DNA from: Torymus aiolomorphi
Lineage: Eukaryota > Arthropoda > Insecta > Hymenoptera > Torymidae
Reading direction: 5' to 3'
Length of the DNA stretch: 64,000 nucleotides
NCBI GenBank assembly: GCA_036365515.1
Contig: CM070874.1
Location: 115,303,235 to 115,367,234 of the forward strand
Part shown: positions 40,290-54,101 of the stretch, piece after piece
Numbering within the stretch: the first letter of the stretch is position 1
Layout: each line of letters begins with the position of its first letter
The notes under the pieces: generated by a model
Seen by the model: the letters and a program-made list of their open reading frames with translations, nothing else
What the model was told of the DNA's origin: nothing
The model's database searches: none
Program-made: the position numbers and the translations under genes

Positions 40290-40920
40290 AATAATAGTAA
40301 TTACCACCCAGCACTACGACAAACATTACCATTAACTTATATGACTTTCATATTACACGCTCGCTCAACACATCTCATTTCCCCAAAAATTCAATTTCAA
40401 ACCCTGCAACGACATCCCAGATTTTCATTCCCCACATACACACACACACAGCTCGCATCCACGTTGCACAAGGACGCGCAAACTGTCGGCCGCGCGTTTA
40501 TATACCTTACTTACGTGTCGCGCCGCGCCGCCGTAATTGGACATTCCGCCGGGCTAATGTCGCGCGCGATTCTGGGCCGCCGACGCCGCGCGTGTATTAA
40601 GTAAAGCGCTCGCGTGATTCGTCATATCGCATTAGCGCCTCGCCGCGAATTAGGATGATGCGCGCGCGAGCGCGTGGGCGTGTGCCCCGAGACGTGTTTC
40701 GTAAGAGCGCGCGCGGTCTCGCACGCGCGGACCGTTTCGAAAGAGCTGCCTCCGACGCGCCCGATTTATTTTCGGATTATCGCGAGGTAAGCATGTGCGT
40801 GTGTCTGTGCGCGTGTTTTCCGGTGGGCTTGGATTCTCGGAAGATAAGTTTTCGTGAGGTTTGAGTACAGTTTAATTATCATTCGTTTCCTGTATTGTTT
40901 TGGGTGAAATATTGTTTATC
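40290..40920. other. Skew-flip module
   Basis: C-rich 40300-40460, core 40470-40790, and G/T-rich 40790-40920. Confidence 0.65.
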
Positions 40921-41039
40921 AAGTGTTGTAGTTTATTCTGTTTAATTAAAATGTTTTAGTTATAACAGAATGTAATTATTATTTAATAAATTATAAAGGT
41001 GGAACGATTTCGAGTAAACAAGATTCAATTTCCAGCTTC

Positions 41040-41960
41040 GAAATTATATAATAGTACTCACATCGCGACCAACAGCAACGCATCATCATCACCATCTCAC
41101 ACAACTTCGAAAATGCATAAATACGTACCTGAAATACAGAAAAAAGAGAGAATTCGTCTTTAATCCAAGAATTATTATAATTGAAAAGGCATACACACAC
41201 GTACATATAAATCATTTACTCGTTACGCTAACGAGGTGAAAAAATACATACCCCCTCTCTTGGACTCTATGCCGAATTAAAATTCAATCCCCTCATTACT
41301 TTTTTCTCGAAAATTAGACCACGCCGTGCGCTCGCGTATCCTTGAATTAACTCGCCATTAAAATCAAATAATTTAATCGCATTCGTTCGCGCTCGCATTG
41401 AAATACGCTTATACGCGTGCGCGACAGTCGCTGCTGCTCTCACGTGTACGCCCTAATTAATCGCCGCAAGTCGGAAAAAGGCAACGTGGTGCGCGCTGCG
41501 ATTTCCAAATCGCACAACACTCCGTGTCATATGTATATATACACAGACACAAGTGCGCGCGCGTGTATCAGTTATGCCGCGAGTGTTTTTGCGGCCATTG
41601 TACTTACGAACGTTAGAACGTGCACAGCGAATGTGGAGCGAACGAGCGAGCGAGCAGCGCATGTGTGTGTGTGTGTATGTGTGACGAATTGGCTTGCATT
41701 ACCAAAATTGCGAGCGCTTTTTGCGTCAAGCTCAGTTTTTGCCCGGCAGTCTCTGTAAAGTTGATTGCCCGCCTAAATGATATACCGGCGGCTGTGATTG
41801 ATTAGGTAAATTGATTTTTATGGCGGCGCGGAGGGCTTTTTCGAAATTATTAATTTAAAAACGAGGAGCTCCTGGAATTTTTCGTTCTGGTTGTATGAGG
41901 TTTTGTATATAGGATATGTACAGTGTACCATGAATGTGGTATTGATATATTATCAGAGAG
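41040..41960. other. Skew-flip module
   Basis: C-rich 41040-41330, core 41320-41650, and G-rich 41650-41960 with a GT tract at 41663. Recursive splice site 3 lies in the left arm. Confidence 0.6.
41056..41155 (-). promoter_or_regulatory. Recursive splice site (ratchet point) 3 with cryptic exon
   Basis: On the minus strand CTCTCTTTTTTCTGTATTTCAG-type sequence abuts GTACGT (41128-41123). The first donor departs from GTRAGT at one base. A better donor, GTGAGT, lies at 41061-41056 (67 nt exon), and a weaker one, GTGAGA, lies at 41100-41095. The site is 15.9 kb from site 2. Confidence 0.68.
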
Positions 41961-42299
41961 AGACCAATATCACGATTTATGCTTCTCGGCGCATATAATG
42001 AGAGGATAATGCGTCGTGACAAAAGAGCAATAAAAGTTATAGAACAGGTTTGTAATTATGACAATGGCTGTTTAACTATTGATATGTAACCGTCGTTATA
42101 AATGGCTGCTAATAAATTGATAGCCCATTAAATTAACAATCGTAATTCCTTGCACTAAAAGACACTGCTCTATTTATAACGCGAAACTATTCTTGGCTGC
42201 AGATACCTTCGAAGATCAAACGGTAAATCAAGGATATTTTTTTTTTATTTTTCCATAAAAAAACATATACACATAAGGGAACAGCTATCCGTTGAAAAA

Positions 42300-42740
42300 C
42301 TACGCGAAACACTTTCCACGTTCGTTACGCAATTACTCCCAGGAAAGAGGTAAATTTCCATGTAGCACATCCCGGCTGAAAAATGCATATACGAGCTCGC
42401 CACGCGTGTACTCGATAATTCGCCCCGCGAGCGACACACGTATGTGTGCACGGGTGTGGGTGTTGGAAAGTACGGACTTCCATGTTACGGGTCGATGTTG
42501 ACGATAAACCACGCGCGAGCCTCCGCCTCCCGCAGAGAGAACAACGAAAAAGTTACGTCTCAGGTGGTTGGCGCGAAAGACAGAGAAAGAGAGGGAGACA
42601 CACTCGTTAAATTCGAAGGCCCGTGGCTGTTCGATTCGGTTCGGTACAAATTTGCTCGAGGTTCGATAAATTTTGGGAGTTGTGTTGGTTCTATTTTTGC
42701 GAGCGAAGGAAACAGAAAGTTGTATGTTGGTAATTTTTAC
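42300..42740. other. Skew-flip module
   Basis: C-leaning 42300-42400, core 42390-42560, and G-rich 42560-42740. Confidence 0.55.
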
Positions 42741-42749
42741 AGTGGGATC

Positions 42750-43730
42750 CTCCGTAATTGTGTGAAATGTAAAATCAAACAATGTGTGATCATTATCTGC
42801 TATAAAGTTTGTTGCTATTGTACTTATGACATTTATTTATTTATTTATTTAATGTTTGCATAAACCTAAAAGATAATACATTTAACTACTTTCATCCTTG
42901 CATGCATAGTCATAACTCGATCGCCGAATTGAATGTCAAAGGCCGGCGCGTCGCATGATTCTCTGGTACAACTTGGCTCGTGACGACTTAATAACGAGGA
43001 AAGGTGTAGGCTGAAATGTATATGAGCTGACAGGCAAAGCATTTCACGCTGACTGTAATGTTCACGTTAATTTAGTCCTTTGCAGTCTCGTCAGTCGCTA
43101 AAAAACTGAGAAAACGTGAAAAACTGTTTTTTTACGCGAGGAAACGCAGTTTACCATCTTGCAATAATTCTGCTATTGATGGTTAGATTAGTTTATAGCT
43201 CGCAGGATCATTAAATACTCCTCATTATTATTAGGAAGTAATTCATCTCCTTTGTTCGTGTTATTTCCTGGGAATCTTAACGAAGTACGTGCTAATAAGG
43301 TATATCCAATTTCGAACGCTATAATTCAAGAGAGAAATATACCAAAAGTCCTTATTAAGTGAAGCAATTCGCAAGTTTACTATACTGATGAACCATTAAA
43401 CGAAGAAATCCGTAAGTAGCTTATGCACCTCGATAAGATATACATCACCAGTTATTTGAAAACTCCATTTGGGCATCCGAAGCCATCAGATTCATTTGCG
43501 CGCAAAAAGCTGACGAAAAAGTATATATGGATGCGAAGCTTTCTCCCGAAGAAAGTAAAAAGGCATGCATTATATGTAGCTTCTGCAAAACTTTTTTCGC
43601 CACGGATAGCGTAATTAATGCGAAAAAATGACAAAGCGAAAGCGCTGAGAAAGTGCGAATTTCTCGACATTACGGAGTCAGCGCCATATTCTAAACCTTG
43701 ACTCACTTGTTTCCTTCATCAGGAAAACGA
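42750..43730. other. Module-free stretch, about 1 kb
   Basis: Balanced base composition without C or G arms. No recognisable gene. An (ATTT)n run lies at 42833-42852. Its difference from the surroundings makes it a candidate for constrained regulatory DNA. Confidence 0.4.
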
Positions 43731-43734
43731 GCAA

Positions 43735-44390
43735 CATTATCACCTCACGCTAATATTCATTTACCTCCACACACACACATTAACCTACGTAAAAACCATA
43801 ACACACCTATACCGATCATATTAGAAACGAAACACTACCGGCGAGTAACAGTAAAACATCTAAATTGAGCGCTACCGACACATAAATCACTTCCCTTCCT
43901 TACTGTCAATCCCGCTCTCGAAAACTCAAAACCCCCCGTGTACCACCACACACATCTCAAAAATCCCATCACAGATACACACACATAGATAGCAGCACAC
44001 ATTCACACGTGTACGACCCTCCATAGCCACGTATGACAGGCTGCCAACAATCTCGCACTAACGAGCTGCTGCTGCTGCGGAGCAGAGAGTCGTGTCGCCC
44101 GGAGAAATATCTGCGCGCGCGGCATCTGCGTCGCTTTTTCGACGTGCTGTGTCCGAAGGGGCCCTGACAACTTTGTTAGCCGGGGGGAGGGGGACGCGAT
44201 TTATGCTCGATATATCGTATGCTGTAGCGAGGGCGAGAGCGTGTATCGGATGGTTGGTTGTTTATTAAGGGCGAGGATTGGCTTATGTGTGTGTGTGTGT
44301 ATGTTCATCGGGTGTGGGCTGGGGCCTGGAGACTGTATATTGTTGTTGTGGAAGGAAAGATTTTGGAACGCCTATGAATTGGTGGTTGCA
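43735..44390. other. Skew-flip module, clear example
   Basis: By hand count, 43921-43980 has 24 C and 3 G, whereas 44221-44280 has 26 G and 6 C. The core is 44030-44170, and (GT)n at 44286-44300 lies in the G arm. Confidence 0.8.
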
Positions 44391-44539
44391 AAATACGTTT
44401 AGCATGAATTTTCATAAAAAGATGTCTACTGCATTAATTTGAGAATAAAGTTAGTATATAATTGTAAATCTTGCTTTGTATAAAATAAGATTACTTTTTC
44501 TATACGCTTTATAGCGGTTAATCTGACAATTTCTTCGAT

Positions 44540-45260
44540 CTATGGAACTAAATCATACCTTCGCCTCTAAGCCGATATAAAATCCAATCATCGAATGCAA
44601 AACAGCGCTGCGAATTAACAAAATTTACAACCACCACTCCTCGACCTAAATCAACCTGCTAATTTCGATAAATTCATCCTCAACAAACAAAAGCATTCCT
44701 ACAGCCGTCCCGACCAAAGCCACCGCATCAATCCACTTTTAATATCACTACCTCAACCCGAGATGCACGATTCCCTCTCTCTCGTCTTGCCGCAATAACG
44801 CAAACCCCGCTCGGCGCAACAATATAACGACGAGCCGTATAACCGCTCGAGTCAAGGGCAGGCTCCGATTAGACCGTTAAAAGGCGGAGGAGGAGGCAAC
44901 AGCAGCAGCAATAACAGAAGGGCTCGCTCGCTCGCTCGTTTTATGTCTTTACCGCGCGGCTGTGGGTTACCGGTGCTATATCGATGAATATAAGAGAACA
45001 ACGAGCGGGAGAGCTGACCGCTGCACGGAGCACACCCATCGCGAAAGAGAGATGAGGGAGAGGGAGAAAGAGAGATTGTTGGATGGTGAGGGGACGGGTA
45101 TATCGGGTTAAGGTGCATTGATATTGTGGGTTGAATGTTGAATTTGTGAATGAAGAATTTATAGGAGGAAGAATTGGGTCTTATAATGAGGATGAATGGT
45201 TGAGTAGAAAGGAAAGAGGAGGCATTGTAGGGTTTTAGAGCATGAAAATAGGGAGTTTAA
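44540..45260. other. Skew-flip module, clear example
   Basis: By hand count, 44641-44700 has 17 C and 4 G, whereas 45061-45120 has 27 G and 3 C. The core is 44770-45020. Confidence 0.8.
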
Positions 45261-45539
45261 AAATAATTCGACCCTCTTTCAATAAAGGAAAGTTATTAAA
45301 AAATCAGTTGATAATCAACGCCTCATTGAGGTCAGTTCACGAAAAATAATAATAATAGTTTGGAAGAATATAGACGACGGTATCCGTATTTATAGTCTCC
45401 AATGTGAAAAATGTAACGGAGAATGAATAATTGATTTATTCAACAGATCAACAGTAATACAAACAATTAATTTAAAAATAGTCGACTTGACATTCGAAGA
45501 TATCCAATTCCATCAATAATACATCAGATTACCAATCTT

Positions 45540-46230
45540 AAGAATCTTAATATACAAAAGGATAACCCTAAACAAGAACCTTATTCACCTCTTCGGAATC
45601 CCAGCGCGACACGTAAAACATAGACTCATCCAACCTGCCTCTCGACCGCCGCAGCGTAGTTTTTCATCCTCTCGCGCGGCGAAGGATTTAAAATGAGCTG
45701 CGCACGTCGGCTCGCCCCCGGGACAATCTACAATAAAGACTCGGCGAATCGAAATAATAGTAAATCCCCCAAGTTATTCCGCGGCGTTTACGCGGGTAGC
45801 GCGCACACACACGCACACATCAAAGGATACGCGCGGCGCACTTTGCAGAGAAGAGGGGCTAATCCGAGGACGAGGCAATAAGTCATCGGTATGGTTATGA
45901 GGAGGAACAGTGGATGGATACCGCGAGAGAGCGAAAGTGCATTTATCATGGTTGAGTGATGTGGAAAGGGTGGAGGGGAGGTGGATTTGAATTTAGATTG
46001 ATATTTTTGATTTGCGGGTCGGAGGTGGTGGTTTATGATTGGGGAGACGTTTGTGGGAAGGTTATATAGGTGTATTGGTCTGATAAGAAAGGAGTGACGG
46101 GGTTGTGAGGACGTTGTAATGGTGTGAGAGTATATTAAAAATACATAGAAATATGGTATTGGGAAGTAGAGAGATCGAAGTATATGGAGGTAGAAATTCA
46201 GTAAGTAGTAAGAGAGAGGGACAGGTAAGA
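45540..46230. other. Skew-flip module
   Basis: C-rich 45550-45690, core 45690-45850, and a long G-rich arm 45860-46230. Confidence 0.65.
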
Positions 46231-46429
46231 CTCGCTAAATAAAATGTGCATAAACTTTAACTAACAGTCAATTTTATGTTTTAATTATTCATTCGAGACA
46301 ACTGAAACAATAATTTTAAAATTTTACAACTCTATATAACTATCTTATTTCTGCAAATTACGGTAATCGTGTAAACTGATTTCTACTTCAGTATAGAGAT
46401 AATATAAAACGAGCATCAATAAATATTCA

Positions 46430-47060
46430 CCAGAAAACCTCGCTACGAAAAAACCTCATAAACATGCAAACCAAAAGCAATAAAAATCCCTACAATCCCA
46501 TTCGTCAACGCCCCGCTGCCAAATCACCATCGGCCGTTGCGCTCTAACCATCCGCCTTCTCAATCTTTTTACGATCGCTCTTCTCTCTTTCTAGACCCAG
46601 CCACCCACAGTCGCGCCAATAGAAAGGGAAACGGCGTTTTTACGGCTAATTCGTGTAACTAATAGGCCATCGGAGACAAAGGCCTTCTCTTATTCTCACT
46701 CACACCTCGCGGGAGGAGGAAAAGGCGTGGCGGCGGGCGCCGCGGCGTCTATGAGACTCTTTTAACTATACGCTACTACCGCCGCGGACTTCTTATTAGC
46801 ATTCATTGTTGTTTACCGCGAGAGGGGCGAGCGGGGGGGAGGGGGGACGACGTGAGGGAACAATGTTGCCGGATGATAATTAAGCGTGTCCCTAGCCACT
46901 TGTGTCTGCTGTGTTGCACTTTTTTACGAGATGGTGGGAGGTGTGAGGCGAGATTGGAAGGCAGGTGCTAAACGGGTGTAAAAATTGCTTTAATGGGTTT
47001 GTAGATGATGGAAAGTGGGGCTGAGGCTAGCTATGTGCGGGAATATAATGAGCTGGTATC
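46430..47060. other. Skew-flip module
   Basis: C-rich 46440-46620, core 46620-46820, and G-rich 46820-47050. Confidence 0.7.
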
Positions 47061-47199
47061 GATGATTTAAATTTTTATGGTGATCAAATTAATTATTTTA
47101 TGGAAAATTGACAATAGACTGCTTGGTGATTGAAAAAAATGTTTTACTTAATTTTATAGTGCTAGTTATTTAAGTACATCATTTACGAACCCCTTTAGA

Positions 47200-47930
<731 letters not shown>

Positions 47931-47999
47931 GACATTGTTAAATAAACATTCTGCTGATAACATTTCACATAACACAAAATACTCTTGATGCATTACAAG

Positions 48000-48480
48000 T
48001 CTGACGTGTAAAACTTTATACATAATATCCCCAAACTTAAAAACCCAAAAGCATTTCTCAAAACCGCCAATTATATACCTCCACCACTCGCCACCGTGTA
48101 AAAACTCAAACAGCAGCTCCCGCACGTCTCGTCCCGCGTTTACGCGCTGCACGGAACGGTTATAAGAGAACCCCGCGCTCTCTCGCGCCGGCTAATGGCT
48201 TATTTCCTTGTTTGTCTATTTGGCATAATCGCGCGAGCGGCGAGTGCACTACTCGTGGGACACCCGCACCCACGCGAGTGCGCTGTCATTGTTCAACGAG
48301 CGACACATTTCATAAGCCACGCTCGGATTCCGCAGTGCGGCGTGCCGGTAATGCGCGTGTATCGAGTGCGAGGTGTGAGGGTGGTTGGGTGGAAGTATAG
48401 GAAAAGTGAAAGTGGGGGTAATGTTTTGGAAAATAATTAACGTTAATTGGTTTGATTAGTGGCATTGGGGGTTAAATTTG
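48000..48480. other. Skew-flip module
   Basis: C-rich 48010-48130, core 48120-48360, and G-rich 48360-48475. Confidence 0.65.
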
Positions 48481-49087
48481 TTACAATAAAAGTGTTGAAA
48501 TATTATACTTTTAACGAGGTACATCTAAAGTTACAAGATTAAATATTTTTAATCAATTCTATATAGGCTGTAAACGAAGCTCCTGTCATTTTGCAAAATG
48601 ATATTTCGCTGCGGAGGAAATCATGATCGTGCGCGCACACTAGTGCTATAATTATGGACGAACTATTTCGGAGCGACAAGTTTCAAGGACATTTATAAAC
48701 AGTTCGGAGTAAATTATTCGCCGAGCATTTGAATGTCAACGCGCTTCCGCATGAATCTCTCTCCCTCTCTCTCTCGCTCTCTGTGTATGTGTGTAGATAG
48801 CAAACTCGGGGTATGTACCGTTCGCGTAGGCGATGACGCGGCATTTCATTACTTATCTTTCCGTGTTTCCTTTCTCATTCAGTGCGAGTATGCACTTTTT
48901 TTCGTATTTTTAGATTTCTTGCGCAACACATGCGGTAGTAGCAAACAGCTGGTGATTTTTTCTCCGCAATCAAACCTATTCTATATAGGCATTCATACAA
49001 TTGCAGCGATACTTTTGATGCAAAGTATGAAGATAACCAAACTAAAAAAAATTATGTTTGAAAGAAGCGTTCGTACTTAATAATTTT

Positions 49088-49377
49088 GAAAAGGATGTGG
49101 ACAACAACGAACGAGTGTTTGATAAAAGTTTTATTCAACTGCCGACATTTCGAGAGTAAACTTATACTCTCTTCTTCAGGGCTACAATCTGAGTGTTATT
49201 CACAAATTAGAGAAGCTTGAGAATGATAAAAAAAGGTGTTTATAAGCAAGAGAAATATCTATCATATAAAATCAATTGATTTGACCAATTGGTGATAATT
49301 CAAATTTGCAATTGATGCCATCAATCACAAACTTTTATCAAACACTCGTTCGTCGACGTCCACATCCTTTCCAAAAC
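49088..49377 (-). mobile_element. Penelope-like (PLE) short copy with inverted termini
   Basis: The terminal inverted arms 49088-49133 and 49331-49377 share AAAGGATGTGGAC and ACGAGTGTTTGATAAAAG. The left end, read on the minus strand, contains CTGAAGA, a stem-loop, then GAAATGTCGGC. This signature occurs in the LTR-like repeats of Penelope-like retroelements, which often insert as truncated copies carrying partly inverted terminal repeats. There is no coding capacity. Assignment to PLE rests on the ribozyme-like motif and the terminal layout, not on a database match. Confidence 0.6.
49140..49185 (-). ncRNA. Hammerhead-ribozyme-like motif
   Basis: The minus strand has the core C-U-G-A-A-G-A (49179-49173), a 7 bp helix II formed by GAGAGTA and TACTCTC, then GAAA (49151-49148). 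The residues after GAAA give UGUC, where the C would be the cleavage position. Helix I can form from GCC and GGC on either side. Penelope-like elements carry minimal hammerheads with very short helix III that act best as dimers. One extra A between the core and helix II, and a wobble-containing helix III, make activity uncertain. Confidence 0.5.
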
Positions 49378-49419
49378 TAAAAAAAATTATTTTTGAATCA
49401 TAAGCAAAAGAAAAAATGA

Positions 49420-50310
49420 AATCCAAGCGCACCTTTGTGCTCTCTCAATGAAACGGTAAAACGCAAAAAACCAAACACCCATAACAATAAACAAACCCCA
49501 CAAGCTACCCTCAAACCTCGTGCGCATTTCGAATTCACCGGGCAACTCCTAAATGTAATTCAAAACCAAAGCCACCACGGCAAATGCTCCATTGTTCCTC
49601 CCTTATACACATTCGCATCCACCTATACCTATAACCTTCAACCTCCTCCTTCTCCCCCATCCTCTCCTTACGAATCATTTTTCAGCGTCGCGCGAACAAA
49701 TCGAACAAACGCTCGCGGCCGACAGGTACAGCTTCTCTGGCGTGCATAAGCTGTACGCGCGCGTGCGTGTGTATGTGTGCACGCGGCTGCTTTAACTATC
49801 GATCCGCAAAAGGGAAACGCGATACGTCGATGTCGCGCGTCGGCGCACGCAGGTTGTTAGCACGCACCTTACGGCTCCCGAAGCGCCATTAGGGGAGCAG
49901 GTGCGTCGTCGCTTCCTAGTCTCGTAGCCTGTTCTCTCTCTCCCGATGCGTTTGTTTTTGTATGCCTAAGTGTGTATGTGTGTGTCTTTTATTCGATTTC
50001 GTGAGAGGGGAGGAGGTACACGAGAGGAGGTCTAACTGTGTATGTTTTATTTATCGGTACATTGTGCGCCGAGCGAGTGGCTTTGAATTCAGAGGAGGTG
50101 GAGGAGAAGGAGGAGGATAAGAAGAGTCGCAGAGAAGGAGGAGGAGATAAAATTAGCGATTGTCGGGGGGATGGAGGAGGTATTATTAATTTGTAGAGCG
50201 CGCGGCGAGGGTTTTGTGTGCGTGTATGTGTTTTAAAGAGGGAAAAGAGAATGGTAATTGTTACGGTTACAATGTGCGAATGTGGAGTTAGGGTTATGAT
50301 TGTTTTAAGT
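49420..50310. other. Skew-flip module
   Basis: C-rich 49430-49670, core 49680-49920, and G-rich 49960-50300. Confidence 0.65.
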
Positions 50311-50518
50311 GGCATTGGTTTGCTATACCCGTAGGGAAATATACTCTCTTATATCTGATAATTAAGTTTGTATCATGAACCGTATTAATTGAATCACAAT
50401 GACCCGTTTGGAAAAAGAGGTCTTAGTACTAAAAATATTATCTTCATTCACGTCAAAATCTTTTTATAAACGTTAGAATCCTGTAATTTGATACCCATCA
50501 TATTTCATAACATATATA

Positions 50519-50699
50519 CTCTCTAAAATTGAATTAGTGAAAAAACAACTATATATTAGTGGAAATTGCTCCACCGTAGAATTAGTGGATATTCACTAAT
50601 GAAATACTATAATTTAAAATAGTGAATATCCACTAATTCTACGGTGAAGCAATTTCCACTAATATATAGTGGTTTTTTCACTAATTCAACTTTAGAGAG
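50519..50699. mobile_element. Palindromic MITE, family CTCTCTAAA, 181 bp
   Basis: Termini CTCTCTAAAATTG and the inverted CAACTTTAGAGAG are flanked by TA on both sides (50517-50518 and 50700-50701). The two halves are near-perfect inverted copies around a loop of about 23 bp, so the whole element folds as a hairpin. The interior reiterates ATTAGTG and CACTAAT about eight times. Confidence 0.8.
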
Positions 50700-50709
50700 T
50701 AAGATTTAA

Positions 50710-51130
50710 AAATCCCTGTTATACCAAAAACCCTATCCGTCACAAAAAAATCACCAATCTTCCATCTAATCATGGCAAAAACAGCAGCCTGTGAAGGCCA
50801 GCGATCGCCGCCGCGCCTCTCCTAATCAAAAGCGGCAGCATCAAGCGACGTCTCAATCTCGCGGCTCGCGCGTGGTTATTAGAAAATCTCGCGCCGATTC
50901 GAAAGAATCGCGCGAGGCCGATAATTACCGCGCGCGCCCGAGCACCGCAGGAGAATGGCCTATAAATAACACCGCGTCCGAGAGGGGCACGTGCGCGCAC
51001 GCGCCTTGCATTATGCTATACGCGCGATGAGAGGTGGTTACGAATAAGGAGATTTTGCATTTGATGTGTACGGTATCGGTTTGGAGGTGAATCCAAAACG
51101 TTGATATCGGTCATGTCAAAGTTTAATGGT
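50710..51130. other. Skew-flip module
   Basis: C-rich 50715-50790, core 50800-51020 with a TATAAATA box at 50961, and a short G arm 51025-51100. Confidence 0.6.
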
Positions 51131-52380
51131 GTTAATTTTTTTTTAATTTTCAATCTAAGTTTAATGGTGTCAGCAGTTGTTGAATAAGTGAGAATTTTGG
51201 TAGATTTTATCATACAAAAGTACTGTTCAATATGTAAAATGCAAGATAAACGTTGTAATATACGTAAATAAAACGTAAAACGCTGTTCATTGACGCGAAC
51301 ACATATACCCGAGAAGCTTACATAAAGCACACGATGAATTTCCATTCGAATTTAAATTTCAAATTAACGATATAAATAAAATATCTGGAACAATTTGTAT
51401 TCCCTCAAATATATTACCATTTAAGTAAAAGAATTGTAGCGCTAAATTTTTCATGCCTAAGTTCCAAATAATTCATTCAATTATTTTCCCGAGCCCTAAT
51501 TTTACTTTGCTTGAAACAAGCTTGGAAAAACTAAATCAGGCCACATTCGCCAGACCCTAACGCTACAGCAAATATCCCTAAAAAGACACATGCGCGTGGA
51601 GAAATGATGCAAACAAATCCATAAACATGATCGTATCGCCAGCTTCTTTTATTACGTATATCGGTAATGAGGTGTAAACCGAGTAAACGCGGTATAAACT
51701 ATTCCGAATTATTTCTGTATCTGATTTTCCGACTGAAAATAGGAATCGATGTTTATTTAATATCCTGCTACTTCACTTCCAGCGTAAATACACTACACTG
51801 AAATAATTCAAGCTTTTATGGGTTTATTAACCTTATAATAATGTGCTTCGCGGCGACGCTAATAATTGTGACAAAAAAAAAAATATTAAGAAATTGCATA
51901 TAATAGACGCGCAGCTGCACGGGTGAAGTATATATCGCACGTAGGCTGAGTTATATTATTGTATTGAATGCCGAGAAATTTCATGCACTTTGACGCGATC
52001 GCGCGTACGCGCGCGCCCCATGCAAATCGAGCATGTCGATAGATAATATGCGAACTCGCCACAACAAACTGAATTCTCGATAGACTAAAGTGTGTGACGA
52101 TAAAACGAGCCGTGAATGTTTTATCATTGAATGGCCACTTGTATAGTACACATATTGAGAGCTTGAATTATTCAGTTATGCGCCAGGTGTTCGTTTCATG
52201 TGCAACTATTATATCCTTTATTTATGAATTTTCCGTTAAACTTGTAATTTTACGTGATAACCATTACCAACTTGCTACATTTTCCACTTTTTATATAGAC
52301 CACGGTAAAATGATGTCACAGTCGGCCGCGACGATGAGAAAATCTCAATTCAAGCCATTGTAAATATTAAGACGTTGTAT
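51130..52380. other. Module-free stretch, about 1.2 kb
   Basis: Mostly AT-rich with one small CpG block near 52000 followed by an octamer ATGCAAAT (52020). An 89-residue plus frame at 52094-52363 shows no known family. Confidence 0.4.
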
Positions 52381-52910
52381 TACTCACGGCAACAATAACG
52401 CACGATAAATCCACCCATGCATTACAATTTATCATCCGCGGGGCCAGCCGTGCCGCCCGAGCCTAACTTACTCCAATCAATCCGCATCAATCTACTTCTC
52501 GCGCAACAAAACATTCCCCGTACTACCGTATTACCAACTCTCCATCATATACACACGTATATTACGCTCGCTCGTAACAATTAAGCCCGCAGCAAAAGTA
52601 CATAAAGCAGCAGCAGCAGCGGGTAGAGAAGAAAAAATGTCGCTCAAAAGCCAATAAATAACGCAATACAATAAAGGCCGAGCGACAAGACGTCGACACG
52701 CGTGTAAGGCTGATACTGTGTCGATATTTATGTCACGCGGATGACGAACTGTTCCGCGAGCGAGATCGAGAGAGACGGTGGCCGACTGGTATATAGGTAA
52801 TTGCAATAAATATTCGTGAGCTGCAGTGTGTGTGTGTGTGTAAAGTGTGGTGCGTGGTTATATTTTTCCTCGTGGGTGAACAATGTGCGAGTTACGAAGT
52901 GAAAAGTATT
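52380..52910. other. Skew-flip module
   Basis: C-rich 52390-52560, core 52660-52790, and G/T-rich 52800-52900 with (GT)n at 52826. Confidence 0.55.
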
Positions 52911-53349
52911 TACGGCGTGTATTATTGTAAAAATGAGTTATTTATAGGTTTTTCTCTTTTCTTTCAGTGTACGGTTAAAGAGAAATGAGAATCTTTGTGA
53001 GATATATGAATATTTTGAATTAGGAAGAAAAAAATGATGTTATCTGCGTCATTAAGGACGAGGGAAACATATATAGATTCAGAAAGAAACATTCTTTATG
53101 TGATGAATGAGAAAAATCTGCGATGAACATGATTGAAATGAGCGATTACCATAACAGGGAAGCGTGTTTGTGTATACACGCATTCAGAAGAATGAGTTTA
53201 ATACCGGCGAGGCATATGTATTATGCATATGCAAATAATACGCATGCGCGTTTTCCTCGGAAAAATTATCGTACACAACGGTGAGTTAGCGGGAAAGAGG
53301 AAGCATATAATAATTTCTTCATTAAACGAATGTCTATATTATAGGCGAG

Positions 53350-53870
53350 CTACTGCCATTTTTCAACCCTTTCGATGACCAATTAAGCCCCATTACAGCT
53401 AAATAACGCCGAAAATACGGGCCCAAAAAACACCCTCATAAATCACCCACCGATGACGCACGAAACAACGCCACCAATCAGACGAAGCGTGCAACAATCA
53501 GGGAGAAAAAAACTCCGAATAATCGCAACAATTAAACAGCCGCGTGCGCGCGCATATACGTATATGCGCAAAAACCGGCCGCGTCGAGATGCGCGCACGC
53601 GCGCGCCCGCGAGTAATATCCGGGGTACGTGATAGAGATGCTCAAGTCCGATAGGCTGCAATTATGCACACGAAACGTTTCGGCGTACGCGCGCACGCGG
53701 CTCAATTTGGCCAGTTGAGAGAGGATCGTATCGCGTGGAGTGTCGACTAGGTTCCCATGCGTTGGTTGTAGTATGTGGCTTTTTGGGGTGCTGATGTGAG
53801 ATATAAAAGTTGATCGAGTGCTAGTAGACGGTTCAGGCGTACTGTGTGAGTATGTTGCGATGAAAGATGT
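53350..53870. other. Skew-flip module
   Basis: C/A-rich 53355-53530, core 53540-53720, and G/T-rich 53720-53870. Confidence 0.6.
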
Positions 53871-54101
53871 TGCTGTTTTATGGTTTATCCCATAGATCAA
53901 TCTTGAAGAATTGTATCGGTTATTCTCATTTACGTATAAAAGAAAACTGTGAGCGTGTAAGTGTGAACCAAATTATCCACTGTGATCTTTACTTATTACA
54001 CAAAACAATATTTTGAGATTGTAAAATTTGTTTTAATATAATTGGAATAATTAACAAATGTTATATTACCTTTTCATAAGAATGCGTACCGTCTATTCAA
54101 A

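Noticed and set aside
46205..46235. Plus-strand GGGACAGGTAAG, possible ratchet point
   Set aside because: The upstream sequence is purine-rich and cannot serve as a polypyrimidine tract.
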